Below, one piece after another: positions 11,527 to 23,800 of a DNA stretch of 64,000 nucleotides. Made by a program: the position numbers and the translations under genes. The notes beneath the pieces were generated by a model that did no database searches, was not told the DNA's origin, and saw only the letters and a list, made by a program, of their open reading frames with translations. Source of the stretch: Sepiola atlantica (Eukaryota; Mollusca; Cephalopoda; Sepiida; Sepiolidae); NCBI GenBank assembly GCA_963556195.1, contig CAUVYP010000585.1, positions 61,001 through 125,000 of the forward strand, written 5' to 3'. How positions within the stretch are numbered: position 1 is the stretch's first letter; the number at the start of each line of letters is the position of its first letter.

Positions 11527-13200
11527 TTGTTGATGTTTTGCGTATTCAGTTTGTATCGACATATCTCCGGCAGTACAAGAGCTGCACTTCTGAAACTTGG
11601 TACTTCAGTAGAAAAGGCCTATTCGAGACTGTCTGCTAAGTTTCGTTGCACAATTCGAATAAATGTGGAAGTTATAAACAAAAGCGATATCAACTTTAAA
11701 ACGCGCTAAATTTTGTTGATGTTTTGCGTATTCAGTTTGTATCGACATATCTCCGGCAGTACAAGAGCTGCACTTCTGAAACTTGGTACTTCAGTAGAAC
11801 ATGTGTCTCCGCGACTGTCTGCAAAGTTTCGTTGCACAATTCGAATAAATTTGGAAGTTATAAACAAAAGCGATATCAACTTTAAAACGCGCTAAATTTT
11901 GTTGATGTTTTGCGTATTCAGTTTGTATCGACATATCTCCGGCAGTACAAGAGCTGCACTTCTGAAACTTAGTACTTCAGTAGAACATGTGTCTCCGCGA
12001 CTGTCTGCAAAGTTTCGTTGCACAATTCGAATAAATGTGGAAGTTATAAACAAAAGCGATATCAACTTTAAAACGCGCTAAATTTTGTTGATGTTTTGCG
12101 TATTCAGTTTGTATCGACATATCTCCGGCAGTACAAGAGCTGCACTTCTGAACCTTGGTACCCCAGTAGAAAAGGCCTATTCGAGACTGTCTGCAAAGTT
12201 TCGTTGCACAATTCGAATAAATGTGGAAGTTATAAACAAAAGCGATATCAACTTTAAAACGCGCTAAATTTTGTTGATGTTTTGCGTATTCAGTTTGTAT
12301 CGACATATCTCCGGCAGTACAAGAGCTGCACTTCTGAAACTTGGTACTTCAGTAGAAAAGGCCTATTCGAGACTGTCTTCAAAGTTTCGTTGCACAATTC
12401 GACTAAATGTGAAAGGTATAAACAAAAGCGATATCAACTTTAAAACGCGCTAAATTTTGTTGATGTTTTGCGTATTCAGTTTGTATCGACATATCTCCGG
12501 CAGTACAAGAGCTGCACTTCTGAAACTTGGTACTTTAGTAGAAAAGGCCTATTCGAGACTGTCTGCAAAGTTTCGTTGCACAATTCGAATAAATGTGGAA
12601 GTTATAAACAAAAGCGATATCAAATTTAAAACGCGCTAAATTTTGTTGAAGGTATGCGTATTCAGTTTGTATCGACATATCTCTGGTAGTACAAGAGCTG
12701 CACTTCTGAAACTTGGTACTTCAGTAGAACATGTGTCTCCGCGACTGTCTGCAAAGTTTCGTTGCACAATTCGAATAAATGTGGAAGTTATAAACAAAAG
12801 CGATATCAACTTTAAAACGCGCTAAATTTTGTTGATGTTTTTCGTATTCAGTTTGTATCGACATATCTCCGGCAGTACAAGAGCTGCACTTCTGAAACTT
12901 GGTACTTCAGTAGAACATGTGTCTCCGCGACTGTCTCCAAAGTTTCGTTGCACAATTCGAATAAATGTGGAAGTTATAAACAAAAGCGATATCAACTTTA
13001 AAACGCGCTAAATTTTGTTGATGTTTTGCGTATTCAGTTTGTATCGACATATCTCCGGCAGTACAAGAGCTGCACTTCTGAAACTTGGTACTTCAGTAGT
13101 AAAGGTCTATTCGAGACTGTCTGCAAAGTTTCGTTGCACAATTCGAATAAATGTACAAGTTATAAACAAAAGCGATATCAACTTTAAAACGCGCTAAATT

Positions 13201-13385
13201 TTGTTGATGTTTGCGTATTCAGTTTGTATCGACATATCTCCGGCAGTACAAGAGCTGCACTTCTGAAACTTGGTACTTCAGTAGAAAAGGCCTATTCGAG
13301 ACTGTCTGCAAAGTTTCGTTGCACAATTCGAATAAATGTGGAAGTTATAAACAAAAGCGATATCAACTTTAAAACGCGCTAAATG
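13201..13385 (+). repeat. 185-bp monomer (T deletion), copy 4
   Basis: It carries the shared T deletion and follows a unit with GGTCTATTCGAGACTG and GTACAAGTT at 13015, with no KPG marker upstream. The KPG unit has apparently been lost from this higher-order copy. The distance to copy 3 is 1859 bp (ten monomers). Confidence 0.85.
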
Positions 13386-15245
13386 TTGTTGATGTTTTGC
13401 GTATTCAGTTTGTATCGACATATCTCCGGCAGTACAAGGGCTGCACTTCTGAAACTTGGTACTTCAGTAGAAAAGGCCTATTCGAGACTGTCTGCAAAGT
13501 TTCGTTGCACAATTCGAATAAATGTGGAAGTTATAAACAAAAGCGATATCAACTTTAAAACGCGCTAAATTTTGTTGATGTTTTGCGTATTCAGTTTGTA
13601 TCGACATATCTCCGGCAGTACAAGAGCTGCACTTCTGAAACTTGGTACTTCAGTAGAAAAGGCTTATTCGAGACTGTCTGCAAAGTTTCGTTGCACAATT
13701 CGAATAAATGTAGAAGGTATAAACAAAAGCGATATCAACTTTAAAACGCGCTAAATTTTGTTGATGTTTTGCGTATTCAGTTTGTATCGACATATCTCCG
13801 GCAGTACAAGAGCTGCACTTCTGAAACTTGGTACTTCAGTAGCACATGTGTTTCCGCGAACATATGCAAAGTTTCGTTGCACAATTCGAACAAATGTGGA
13901 AGTTATAAACAAAAGCGATATCAACTTTAAAACGCGCTAAATCTTGTTGATGTTTTGCGTATTCAGTTTATATCGAAATATCTCCGGCAGTACAAGAGCT
14001 GCACTTCTGAAACTTGGTACTTTAGTAGAACATGTGTCTCCGCGACTGTCTGCAAAGTTTCGTTGCACAATTCGAATAAATGTGGAAGTTATAAACAAAA
14101 GCGATATCAACTTTAAAACGCGCTAAATTTTGTTGATGTTTTGCGTATTCAGTTTGTATCGACATATCTCCGGCAGTACAAGAGCTGCACTTCTGAAACT
14201 TGGTACTTCAGTAGTAAAGGTTTATTCGAGACTGTCTGCAAAGTTTCGTTGCACAATTCGAATAAATGTGGAAGTTATAAACAAAAGCGATATCAACTTT
14301 AAAACGCGCTAAATTTTGTTGATGTTTTACGTATTCAGTTTGTATCGACATATCTCCGGCAGTACAAGAGCTGCACTTCTGAAACTTGGTACTTCAGTAG
14401 AACATGTGTCTCCGCGAACATATGCAAAGTTTCGTTGCACAATTCGAACAAATGTGGAAGTTATAAACAAAAGCGATATCAACTTTAAAACGCGCTAAAT
14501 TTTGTTGATGTTTTGCGTATTCAGTTTATATCGAAATATCTCCGGCAGTACAAGAGCTGCACTTCTGAAACTTGGTACTTCAGTAGAACATGTGTCTCCG
14601 CGACTGTCTGCAAAGTTTCGTTGCACAATTCGAATAAATGTGGAAGTTATAAACAAAAGCGATATCAACTTTAAAACGCGCTAAATTTTGTTGATGTTTT
14701 GCGTATTCAGTTTGTATCGACATATCTCCGGCAGTACAAGAGCTGCACTTCTGAAACTTAGTACTTCAGTAGTAAAGGCCTATTCGAGACTGTCTGCAAA
14801 GTTTCGTTGCACAATTCGAATAAATGTGGAAGTTATAAACAAAAGCGATATCAACTTTAAAACGCGCTAAATTTTGTTGATGTTTTACGTATTCAGTTTG
14901 TATCGACATATCTCCGGCAGTACAAGAGCTGCACTTCTGAAACTTGGTACTTCAGTAGAACATGTGTCTCCGCGACTGTCTGCAAAGTGTCGTTGCACAA
15001 TTCGAATAAATGTGGAAGTTATAAACAAAAGCGATATCAACTTTAAAACGCGCTAAATTTTGTTGATGTTTTGCGTATTCAGTTTGTATCGACATATCTC
15101 CGGCAGTACAAGAGCTGCACTTCTGAAACTTGGTACTTCAGTAGAACATGTGTCTCCGCGACTGTCTGCAAAGTTTCGTTGCACAATTCGAATAAATGTG
15201 TTAGTTATAAACAAAAGCGATATCAACTTTAAAACGCGCTAAATT

Positions 15246-15431
15246 TTGTTGATGTTTTGCGTATTCAGTTTGTATCGACATATCTCCGGCAGTACAAGAG
15301 CTGCACTTCTGAAACTTGGTACTTCAGTAGAACATGTGTCTCCGCGACTGTCTGCAAAGTTTCGTTGCACAATTCGAATAAATGTGGAAGTTATAAACAA
15401 AAGCGATATCAACTTTAAAACGCGCTAAATT
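15246..15431 (+). repeat. Reference monomer, B-type box
   Basis: This unit appears identical to the A-type reference except in the box core, where it reads CATGTGTCTCCGCGA instead of AAGGCCTATTCGAGA. That is 7 differences in 15 bases. The B core carries the E-box-like hexamer CATGTG and two extra CpGs. It illustrates that A and B types are separated by this short segment and not by general divergence. Confidence 0.9.
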
Positions 15432-16733
15432 TTGTTGATGTTTTGCGTATTCAGTTTGTATCGACATATCTCCGGCAGTACAAGAGCTGCACTTCTGAAC
15501 CTTGGTACCTCAGTAGAAAAGGCCTATTCGAGACTGTCTGCAAAGTTTCGTTGCACAATTCGAATAAATGTGGAAGTTATAAACAAAAGCGATATCAACT
15601 TTAAAACGCGCTAAATTTTGTTGATGTTTTGCGTATTCAGTTTGTATCGACATATCTCCGGCAGTACAAGAGCTGCACTTCTGAAACTTGGTACTTCAGT
15701 AGAAAAGGCCTATTCGAGACTGTCTTCAAAGTTTCGTTGCACAATTCGAATAAATGTGAAAGGTATAAACAAAAGCGATATCAACTTTAAAACGCGCAAA
15801 ATTTTGTTTATGTTTTGCGTATTCAGTTTGTATCGACATATCTCCGGCAGTACAAGAGCTGCACTTCTGAAACTTGGTACTTCAGTAGAAAAGGCCTATT
15901 CGAGACTGTCTGCAAAGTTTCGTTGCACAATTCGAATAAATGTGGAAGTTATAAACAAAAGCGATATCAAATTTAAAACGCGCTAAATTTTGTTGATGTT
16001 TTGCGTATTCAGTTTGTATCGACATATCTCTGGTAGTACAAGAGCTGCACTTCTGAAACTTGGTACTTCAGTAGAACATGTGTCTCCGCGACTGTCTGCA
16101 AAGTTTCGTTGCACAATTCGAATAAATGTGGAAGTTATAAACAAAAGCGATATCAACTTTAAAACGCGCTAAATTTTGTTGATGTTTTTCGTATTCAGTT
16201 TGTATCGACATATCTCCGGCAGTACAAGAGCTGCACTTCTGAAACTTAGTACTTCAGTAGAACATGTGTCTCCGCGACTGTCTGCAAAGTTTCGTTGCAC
16301 AATTCGAATAAATGTGGAAGTTATAAACAAAAGCGATATCAACTTTAAAACGCGCTTAATTTTGTTGATGTTTTGCGTATTCAGTTTGTATCGACATATC
16401 TCCGGCTGTACAAAAGCTGCACTCCTGAAACCTGGTACTTCAGTAGAACATGTGTCTCCGCGACTGTCTGCAAAGTTTCGTTGCACAATTATAATAAATG
16501 TGGAAGTTATAAACAAACGCGATATCAACTTAAAAACGCGCTAAATTTTGTTGATGTTTTGCGTATTCAGTTTGTATCGACATATCTCCGGCAGTACAAG
16601 AGCTGCACTTCTGAAACTTGGTACTTCAGTAGTAAAGGTCTATTCGAGACGGTCTGCAAAGTTTCGTTGCACAATTCGAATAAATGTGGAAGTTATAAAC
16701 AAAAGCGATATCAACTTTAAAACGCGCTAAATT

Positions 16734-16918
16734 TTGTTGATGTTTGCGTATTCAGTTTGTATCGACATATCTCCGGCAGTACAAGAGCTGCATTTCTGAA
16801 ACTTGGTACTTCAGTAGAAAAGGCCTATTCGAGACTGTCTGCAAAGTTTCGTTGCACAATTCGAATAAATGTGGAAGTTATAAACAAAAGCGATATCAAC
16901 TTTAAAACGCGCTAAATT
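16734..16918 (+). repeat. 185-bp monomer (T deletion), copy 5
   Basis: It has the shared T deletion after the KPG (16362) and GGTCTATTCGAGACGG (16548) units. A private change gives GCTGCATTTC. It sits 3533 bp from copy 4. Confidence 0.85.
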
Positions 16919-17104
16919 TTGTTGATGTTTTGCGTATTCAGTTTGTATCGACATATCTCCGGCAGTACAAGAGCTGCACTTCTGAAACTTGGTACTTCAG
17001 TAGAAAAGGCCTATTCGAGACTGTCTGCAAAGTTTCGTTGCACAATTCGAATAAATGTGGAAGTTATAAACAAAAGCGATATCAACTTTAAAACGCGCTA
17101 AATT
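16919..17104 (+). repeat. Reference monomer, A-type box
   Basis: This unit matches the majority sequence at essentially every position and serves as a reference. Its variable box core (monomer bases 88-102) reads AAGGCCTATTCGAGA and contains a StuI site. Downstream come TTTCGTTGCACAATTCGAA (from base 115), an 8-bp palindrome ATTCGAAT at 127-134, AATAAA at 132-137, TATAAA at 147-152 and GATATC at 160-165. G+C is about 38% with nine CpGs. Nothing here indicates coding or structural-RNA function. Confidence 0.9.
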
Positions 17105-17290
17105 TTGTTGATGTTTTGCGTATTCAGTTTGTACTGACATATCTCCGGCAGTACAAGAGCTGCACTTCTGAAACTTGGTACTTCAGTAGAAAAGGCTTAT
17201 TCGAGACTGTCTGCAAAGTTTCGTTGCACAATTCGAATAAATGTGGAAGTTATAAACAAAAGCGATATCAACTTTAAAACGCGCTAAATT

Positions 17291-17477
17291 TTGTTGATTT
17301 TTTTGCGTATTCAGTTTGTATCGACATATCTCCGGCAGTACAAGAGCTGCACTTCTGAAACTTGGTACTTCAGTAGTAAAGGCCTATTCGAGACTGTCTG
17401 CAAAGTTTCGTTGCACAATTCGAATAAATGTGGAAGTTATAAACAAAAGCGATATCAACTTTAAAACGCGCTAAATT
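17291..17477 (+). repeat. 187-bp monomer with extra T
   Basis: TTGATTTTTTTGCG replaces TTGATGTTTTGCG, so the unit gains one base and a seven-T run. The box is GTAAAGGCC type. This is the only copy of this insertion in the window. It may be a private mutation or, being in a homopolymer, a base-calling error. Confidence 0.75.
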
Positions 17478-18407
17478 TTGTTGATGTTTTACGTATTCAG
17501 TTTGTATCGACATATCTCCGGCAGTACAAGAGCTGCACTTCTGAAACTTGGTACTTCAGTAGAACATGTGTCTCCGCGAACATATGCAAAGTTTCGTTGC
17601 ACAATTCGAACAAATGTGGAAGTTATAAACAAAAGCGATATCAACTTTAAAACGCGCTAAATTTTGTTGATGTTTTGCGTATTCAGTTTATATCGAAATA
17701 TCTCCGGCAGTACAAGAGCTGCACTTCTGAAACTTGGTACTTCAGTAGAACATGTGTCTCCGCGACTGTCTGCAAAGTTTCGTTGCACAATTCGAATAAA
17801 TGTGGAAGTTATAAACAAAAGCGATATCAACTTTAAAACGCGCTAAATTTTGTTGATGTTTTGCGTATTCAGTTTGTATCGACATATCTCCGGCAGTACA
17901 AGAGCTGCACTTCTGAAACTTAGTACTTCAGTAGTAAAGGCCTATTCGAGACTGTCTGCAAAGTTTCGTTGCACAATTCGAATAAATGTGGAAGTTATAA
18001 ACAAAAGCGATATCAACTTTAAAACGCGCTAAATTTTGTTGATGTTTTACGTATTCAGTTTGTATCGACATATCTCCGGCAGTACAAGAGCTGCACTTCT
18101 TAAACTTGGTACTTCAGTAGAACATGTGTCTCCGCGACTGTCTGCAAAGTGTCGTTGCACAATTCGAATAAATGTGGAAGTTATAAACAAAAGCGATATC
18201 AACTTTAAAACGCGCTAAATTTTGTTGATGTTTTGCGTATTCAGTTTGTATCGACATATCTCCGGCAGTACAAGAGCTGCACTTCTGAAACTTGGTACTT
18301 CAGTAGAACATGTGTCTCCGCGACTGTCTGCAAAGTTTCGTTGCACAATTCGAATAAATGTGTTAGTTATAAACAAAAGCGATATCAACTTTAAAACGCG
18401 CTAAATT

Positions 18408-20639
18408 TTGTTGATGTTTTGCGTATTCAGTTTGTATCGACATATCTTCGGCAGTACAAGAGCTGCACTTCTGAAACTTGGTACTTCAGTAGAACATGTG
18501 TCTCCGCGACTGTCTGCAAAGTTTCGTTGCACAATTCGAATAAATGTGGAAGTTATAAACAAAAGCGATATCAACTTTAAAACGCGCTAAATTTTGTTGA
18601 TGTTTTGCGTATTCAGTTTGTATCGACATATCTCCGGCAGTACAAGAGCTGCACTTCTGAACCTTGGTACCTCAGTAGAAAAGGCCTATTCGAGACTGTC
18701 TTCAAAGTTTCGTTGCACAATTCGAATAAATGTGGAAGTTATAAACAAAAGCGATATCAACTTTAAAACGCGCTAAATTTTGTTGATGTTTTGCGTATTC
18801 AGTTTGTATCGACATATCTCCGGCAGTACAAGAGCTGCACTTCTGAGACTTGGTACTTCAGTAGAAAAGGCCTATTCGAGACTGTCTTCAAAGTTTCGTT
18901 GCACAATTCGAATAAATGTGAAAGGTATAAACAAAAGCGATATCAACTTTAAAACGCGCTAAATTTTGTTGATGTTTTGCGTATTCAGTTTGTATCGACA
19001 TATCTCCGGCAGTACAAGAGCTGCACTTCTGAAACTTGGTACTTTAGTAGAAAAGGCCTATTCGAGACTGACTGCAAAGTTTCGTTGCACAATTCGAATA
19101 AATGTGGAAGTTATAAACAAAAGCGATATCAAATTTAAAACGCGCTAAATTTTGTTGATGTTTTGCGTATTCAGTTTGTATCGACATATCTCTGGTAGTA
19201 CAAGAGCTGCACTTCTGAAACTTGGTACTTCAGTAGAACATGTGTCTCCGCGACTGTCTGCAAAGTTTCGTTGCACAATTCGAATAAATGTGGAAGTTAT
19301 AAACAAAAGCGATATCAACTTTAAAACGCGCTAAATTTTGTTGATGTTTTTCGTATTCAGTTTGTATCGACATATCTCCGGCAGTACAAGAGCTGCACTT
19401 CTGAAACTTGGTACTTCAGTAGAACATGTGTCTCCGCGACTGTCTGCAAAGTTTCGTTGCACAATTCGAATAAATGTGTTAGTTATAAACAAAAGCGATA
19501 TCAACTTTAAAACGCGCTAAATTTTGTTGATGTTTTGCGTATTCAGTTTGTATCGACATATCTCCGGCAGTACAAGAGCTGCACTTCTGAAACTTGGTAC
19601 TTCAGTAGAACATGTGTCTCCGCGACTGTCTGCAAAGTTTCGTTGCACAATTCGAATAAATGTGGAAGTTATAAACAAAAGCGATATCAACTTTAAAACG
19701 CGCTAAATTTTGTTGATGTTTTGCGTATTCAGTTTGTATCGACATATCTCCGGCAGTACAAGAGCTGCACTTCTGAACCTTGGTACCTCAGTAGAAAAGG
19801 CCTATTCGAGACTGTCTGCAAAGTTTCGTTGCACAATTCGAATAAATGTGGAAGTTATAAACAAAAGCGATATCAACTTTAAAACGCGCTAAATTTTGTT
19901 GATGTTTTGCGTATTCAGTTTGTATCGACATATCTCCGGCAGTACAAGAGCTGCACTTCTGAAAGTTGGTACTTCAGTAGAAAAGGCCTATTCAAGACTG
20001 TCTTCAAAGTTTCGTTGCACAATTCGAATAAATGTGAAAGGTATAAACAAAAGCGATATCAACTTTAAAACGCGCTAAATTTTGTTGATGTTTTGCGTAT
20101 TCAGTTTGTATCGACATATCTCCGGCAGTACAAGAGCTGCACTTCTGAAACTTGGTACTTTAGTAGAAAAGGCCTATTCGAGACTGTCTGCAAAGTTTCG
20201 TTGCACAATTCGAATAAATGTGGAAGTTATAAACAAAAGCGATATAAAATTTAAAACGCGCTAAATTTTGTTGATGTTTTGCGTATTCAGTTTGTATCGA
20301 CATATCTGTGGTAGTACAAGAGCTGCACTTCTGAAACTTGGTACTTCAGTAGAACATGTGTCTCCGCGACTGTCTGCAAAGTTTCGTTGCACAATTCGAA
20401 TAAATGTGGAAGTTATAAACAAAAGCGATATCAACTTTAAAACGCGCTAAATTTTGTTGATGTTTTTCGTATTCAGTTTGTATCGACATATCTCCGGCAG
20501 TACAAGAGCTGCACTTCTGAAACTTGGTACTTCAGTAGAACATGTGTCTCCGCGACTGTCTGCAAAGTTTCGTTGCACAATTCGAATAAATGTGGAAGTT
20601 AGAAACAAAAGCGATATCAACTTTAAAACGCGCTTAATT
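18408..20639 (+). repeat. Six-monomer tandem duplication, 1116-bp period
   Basis: Units at 18408 to 19338 correspond one to one with 19524 to 20454: B-type reference, NLG, SSKF/VKG, AAATTT, TCTSTGGTAG and TTTTTCG. Roughly a dozen substitutions distinguish the two halves by eye, for example TCTTCGGC at 18408 and TTCAAGACTG at 19896. The joint between the halves is the chimeric unit at 19338. Confidence 0.85.
19338..19523 (+). repeat. Chimeric joint monomer, MFF 5' and VLV 3'
   Basis: The 5' end is GATGTTTTTCG, as at 20454. The 3' part carries GTGTTAGTT, as at 18222. These two types are normally seven units apart. A unit that begins as one and ends as the other is the expected novel joint of the unequal crossover that duplicated six monomers. 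Its position exactly between the two duplicated blocks supports this. Confidence 0.85.
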
Positions 20640-21011
20640 TTGTTGATGTTTTGCGTATTCAGTTTGTATCGACATATCTCCGGCTGTACAAAAGCTGCAC
20701 TTCTGAAACCTGGTACTTCAGTAGAACATGTGTCTCCGCGACTGTCTGCAAAGTTTCGTTGCACAATTATAATAAATGTGGAAGTTATAAACAAACGCGA
20801 TATCAACTTTAAAACGCGCTAAATTTTGTTGATGTTTTGCGTATTCAGTTTGTATCGACATATCTCCGGCAGTACAAGAGCTGCACTTCTGAAACTTGGT
20901 ACTTCAGTAGTAAAGGTCTATTCGAGACGGTCTGCAAAGTTTCGTTGCACAATTCGAATAAATGTGGAAGTTATAAACAAAAGCGATATCAACTTTAAAA
21001 CGCGCTAAATT

Positions 21012-21196
21012 TTGTTGATGTTTGCGTATTCAGTTTGTATCGACATATCTCCGGCAGTACAAGAGCTGAACTTCTGAAACTTGGTACTTCAGTAGAAAAG
21101 GCCTATTCGAGACTGTCTGCAAAGTTTCGTTGCACAATTCGAATAAATGTGGAAGTTATAAACAAAAGCGATATCAACTTTAAAACGCGCTAAATT
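21012..21196 (+). repeat. 185-bp monomer (T deletion), copy 6
   Basis: It has the shared T deletion with a private GCTGAACTTC change. The KPG and GGTCTATTCGAGACGG units precede it as in copies 2, 3 and 5. Confidence 0.85.
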
Positions 21197-22312
21197 TTGT
21201 TGATGTTTTGCGTATTCAGTTTGTATCGACATATCTCCGGCAGTACAAGAGCTGCACTTCTGAAACTTGGTACTTCAGTAGAAAAGGCGTATTCGAGACT
21301 GTCTGCAAAGTTTCGTTGCACAATTCGAATAAATGTGGAAGTTATAAACAAAAGCGATATCAACTTTAAAACGCGCTAAATTTTGTTGATGTTTTGCGTA
21401 TTCAGTTTGTATCGACATATCTCCGGCAGTACAAGAGCTGCACTTCTGAAACTTGGTACTTCAGTAGAAAAGGCTTATTCGAGACTGTCTGCAAAGTTTC
21501 GTTGCACAATTCGAATAAATGTGGAAGGTATAAACAAAAGCGATATCAACTTTAAAACGCGCTAAATTTTGTTGATGTTTTGCGTATTCAGTTTGTATCG
21601 ACATATCTCCGGCAGTACAAGAGCTGCACTTCTGAAACTTGGTACTTCAGTAGCACATGTGTTTCCGCGAACATATGCAAAGTTTCGTTGCACAATTCGA
21701 ACAAATGTGGAAGTTATAAACAAAAGCGATATCAACTTTAAAACGCGCTAAATTTTGTTGATGTTTTGCGTATTCAGTTTGTATCGACATATCTCCGGCA
21801 GTACAAGAGCTGCACTTCTGAAACTACGTACTTCAGTAGTAAAGGCCTATTCGAGACTGTCTGCAAAGTTTCGTTGCACAATTCGAATAAATGTGGAAGT
21901 TATAAACAAAAGCGATATCAACTTTAAAACGCGCTAAATTTTGTTGATGTTTTACGTATTCAGTTTGTATCGACATATCTCCGGCAGTACAAGAGCTGCA
22001 CTTCTGAAACTTGGTACTTCAGTAGAACATGTGTCTCCGCGACTGTCTGCAAAGTGTCGTTGCACAATTCGAATAAATGTGGAAGTTATAAACAAAAGCG
22101 ATATCAACTTTAAAACGCGCTAAATTTTGTTGATGTTTTGCGTATTCAGTTTGTATCGACATATCTCCGGCAGTACAAGAGCTGCACTTCTGAAACTTGG
22201 TACTTCAGTAGAACATGTGTCTCCGCGACTGTCTGCAAAGTTTCGTTGCACAATTCGAATAAATGTGTTACTTATAAACAAAAGCGATATCAACTTTAAA
22301 ACGCGCTAAATT

Positions 22313-23800
22313 TTGTTGATGTTTTGCGTATTCAGTTTTTATCGACATATCTCCGGCAGTACAAGAGCTGCACTTCTGAAACTTGGTACTTCAGTAGAAA
22401 AGGCCTTTTCGAGACTGTCTGCAAAGTTTCGTTGCACAATTCGAATAAATGTGGAAGGTATAAACAAAAGCGATATCAACTTTAAAACGCGCTAAATTTT
22501 GTTGATGTTTTGCGTATTCAGTTTGTATCGACATATCTCCGTTGGTACAAGAGCTGCACTTCTGAAACTTGGTACTTCAGTAGAACATGTGTCTCGGCGA
22601 CTGTCTGCAAAGTTTCGTTGCACAATTCGAATAAATGTGGAAGTTATAAACAAAAGCGATATCAACTTTAAAACGCGCTAAATTTTGTTGATGTTTTGCG
22701 TATTCAGTTTGTATCGACATATCTCCGGCAGTACAAGAGCTGCACTTCTGAAACTTAGTACTTCAGTAGTAAAGGCCTATTCGAGACTGTCTGCAAAGTT
22801 TCGTTGCACAATTCGAATAAATGTGGAAGTTATAAACAAAAGCGATATCAACTTTAAAACGCGCTTAATTTTGTTGATGTTTTACGTATTCAGTTTGTAT
22901 CGACATATCTCCGGCAGTACAAGAGCTGCACTTCTGAAACTTGGTACTTCAGTAGAACATGTGTCTCCGCGACTGTCTGCAAAGTTTCGTTGCATAATTC
23001 GAATAAATGTGGAAGTTATAAACAAAAGCGATATCAACTTTAAAACGCGCTAAATTTTGTTGATGTTTTGCGTATTCAGTTTGTATCGACATATCTCCGG
23101 CAGTACAAGAGCTGCACTTCTGAAACTTGGTACTTCAGTAGAACATGTGTCTCTGCGACTGTCTGCAAAGTTTCGTTGCACAATTCGAATAAATGTGTTA
23201 GTTATAAACAAAAGCGATATCAACTTTAAAACGCGCTAAATTTTGTTGATGTTTTGCGTATTCAGTTTGTATCGACATATCTCCGGCAGTACAACAGCTG
23301 CACTTCTGAAACTTGGTACTTCAGTAGAAAAGGCCTATTCGAGACTGTCTGCAAAGTTTCGTTGCACAATTCGAATAAATGTGGAAGCTATAAACAAAAG
23401 CGATATCAACTTTAAAACGCGCTAAATTTTGTTGATATTTTGCGTATTCAGTTTGTATCGACATATCTCCGGTAGTACAAGAGCTGCACTTCTGAAACTT
23501 GGTACTTCAGTAGAAAAGGCCTATTCGAGACTGTCTGCAAAGTTTCGTTGCACAATTCGAATAAATGTGGAAGGTATAAACAAAAGCGATATCCACTTTA
23601 AAACGCGCTAAATTTTGTTGATGTTTTGCGTATTCAGTTTGTATCGACATATCTCCGGTAGTACAAGAGCTGCACTTCTGAAACTTGGTACTTCAGTAGA
23701 ACATGTGTCTTGGCGACTGTCTGCAAAGTTTCGTTGCACAATTCGAATAAATGTGGAAGTTATAAACAAAAGCGATATCAACTTTAAAACGCGCTAAATT
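22313..23800 (+). repeat. Eight-monomer block, copy 1 of a pair spaced 1859 bp
   Basis: The units carry in order GGAAGGT, TCTCGGCGA, CGCTTAATT, TGCATAATTCG, TCTCTGCGACTG with GTGTTAGTT, GTACAACAGC, GATATTTTGCG and TCTTGGCGA. The same eight appear at 24172-25659. Rare shared changes such as TGCATAAT and the stop-loss CGCTTAATT make common descent clear. Confidence 0.85.

Larger units (their letters stand above)
14316..17477 (+). repeat. 17-monomer higher-order repeat, copy 1 (3162 bp)
   Basis: The block starts with a hybrid TTTTACG/RTYA unit. It continues through TTATATCGAAAT, GTAAAGGCC, AAGTGTCGT, GTGTTAGTT, B-type reference, NLG, SSKF/VKG, AAATTT, TCTCTGGTAG, TTTTTCG, KPG, GGTCTATTCGAGACGG and 185-bp units to a 187-bp unit. 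The same order of the first ten units resumes at 17478, exactly 3162 bp on. One unit (17105) has TACTGACAT with an in-frame TGA, and unit 15618 has lost its terminal stop (CGCAAAATT). Confidence 0.85.
17478..21754 (+). repeat. Higher-order repeat copy 2, expanded to 23 monomers
   Basis: This copy follows the order of 14316-17477 but contains six extra monomers (1116 bp) from an internal tandem duplication. Without them it would again be 17 monomers long. The KPG marker (20640), GGTCTATTCGAGACGG unit (20826) and 185-bp unit (21012) keep their relative order. The next unit, at 21755, resumes the GTAAAGGCC and AAGTGTCGT series seen at 14688 and 14874. Confidence 0.8.
1..22312 (+). repeat. Region I satellite family
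   Basis: This stretch is defined by variants absent or rare elsewhere. One is the monomer whose translated frame reads CTKAALLKPG, at 1300, 3717, 7437, 10970, 16362 and 20640. Another is the RTYA box (CATATG, an NdeI site) at 2043, 4647, 5577, 8366, 9110, 13758, 14316, 17478 and 21569. A third is the NLG monomer containing GGTACC, followed by the TCTTCAAAG/GTGAAAGGT monomer. In most copies a unit with GGTCTATTCGAGACGG and then a 185-bp unit follow the KPG monomer. The spacing between KPG markers is 13, 20, 19, 29 and 23 monomers, so the higher-order period is unstable. Confidence 0.85.

Noticed and set aside
16995..17025. RNA polymerase III B-box (ATTCGAGAC) in A-type units
   Set aside because: It differs from GWTCRANNC by one base, but no acceptable A-box lies at the usual distance upstream and B-type units lose it. 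There is no tRNA fold.
16919..17104. Hammerhead ribozyme, as found in some animal satellites
   Set aside because: I looked on both strands for the CTGANGA core paired with GAAA. Only CTGAAAC and CTGAAGT were present, so the catalytic core is missing.
17291..17477. Extra-T 187-bp unit as a functional variant
   Set aside because: It is seen once, within a T run. A private mutation or a base-calling error explains it.
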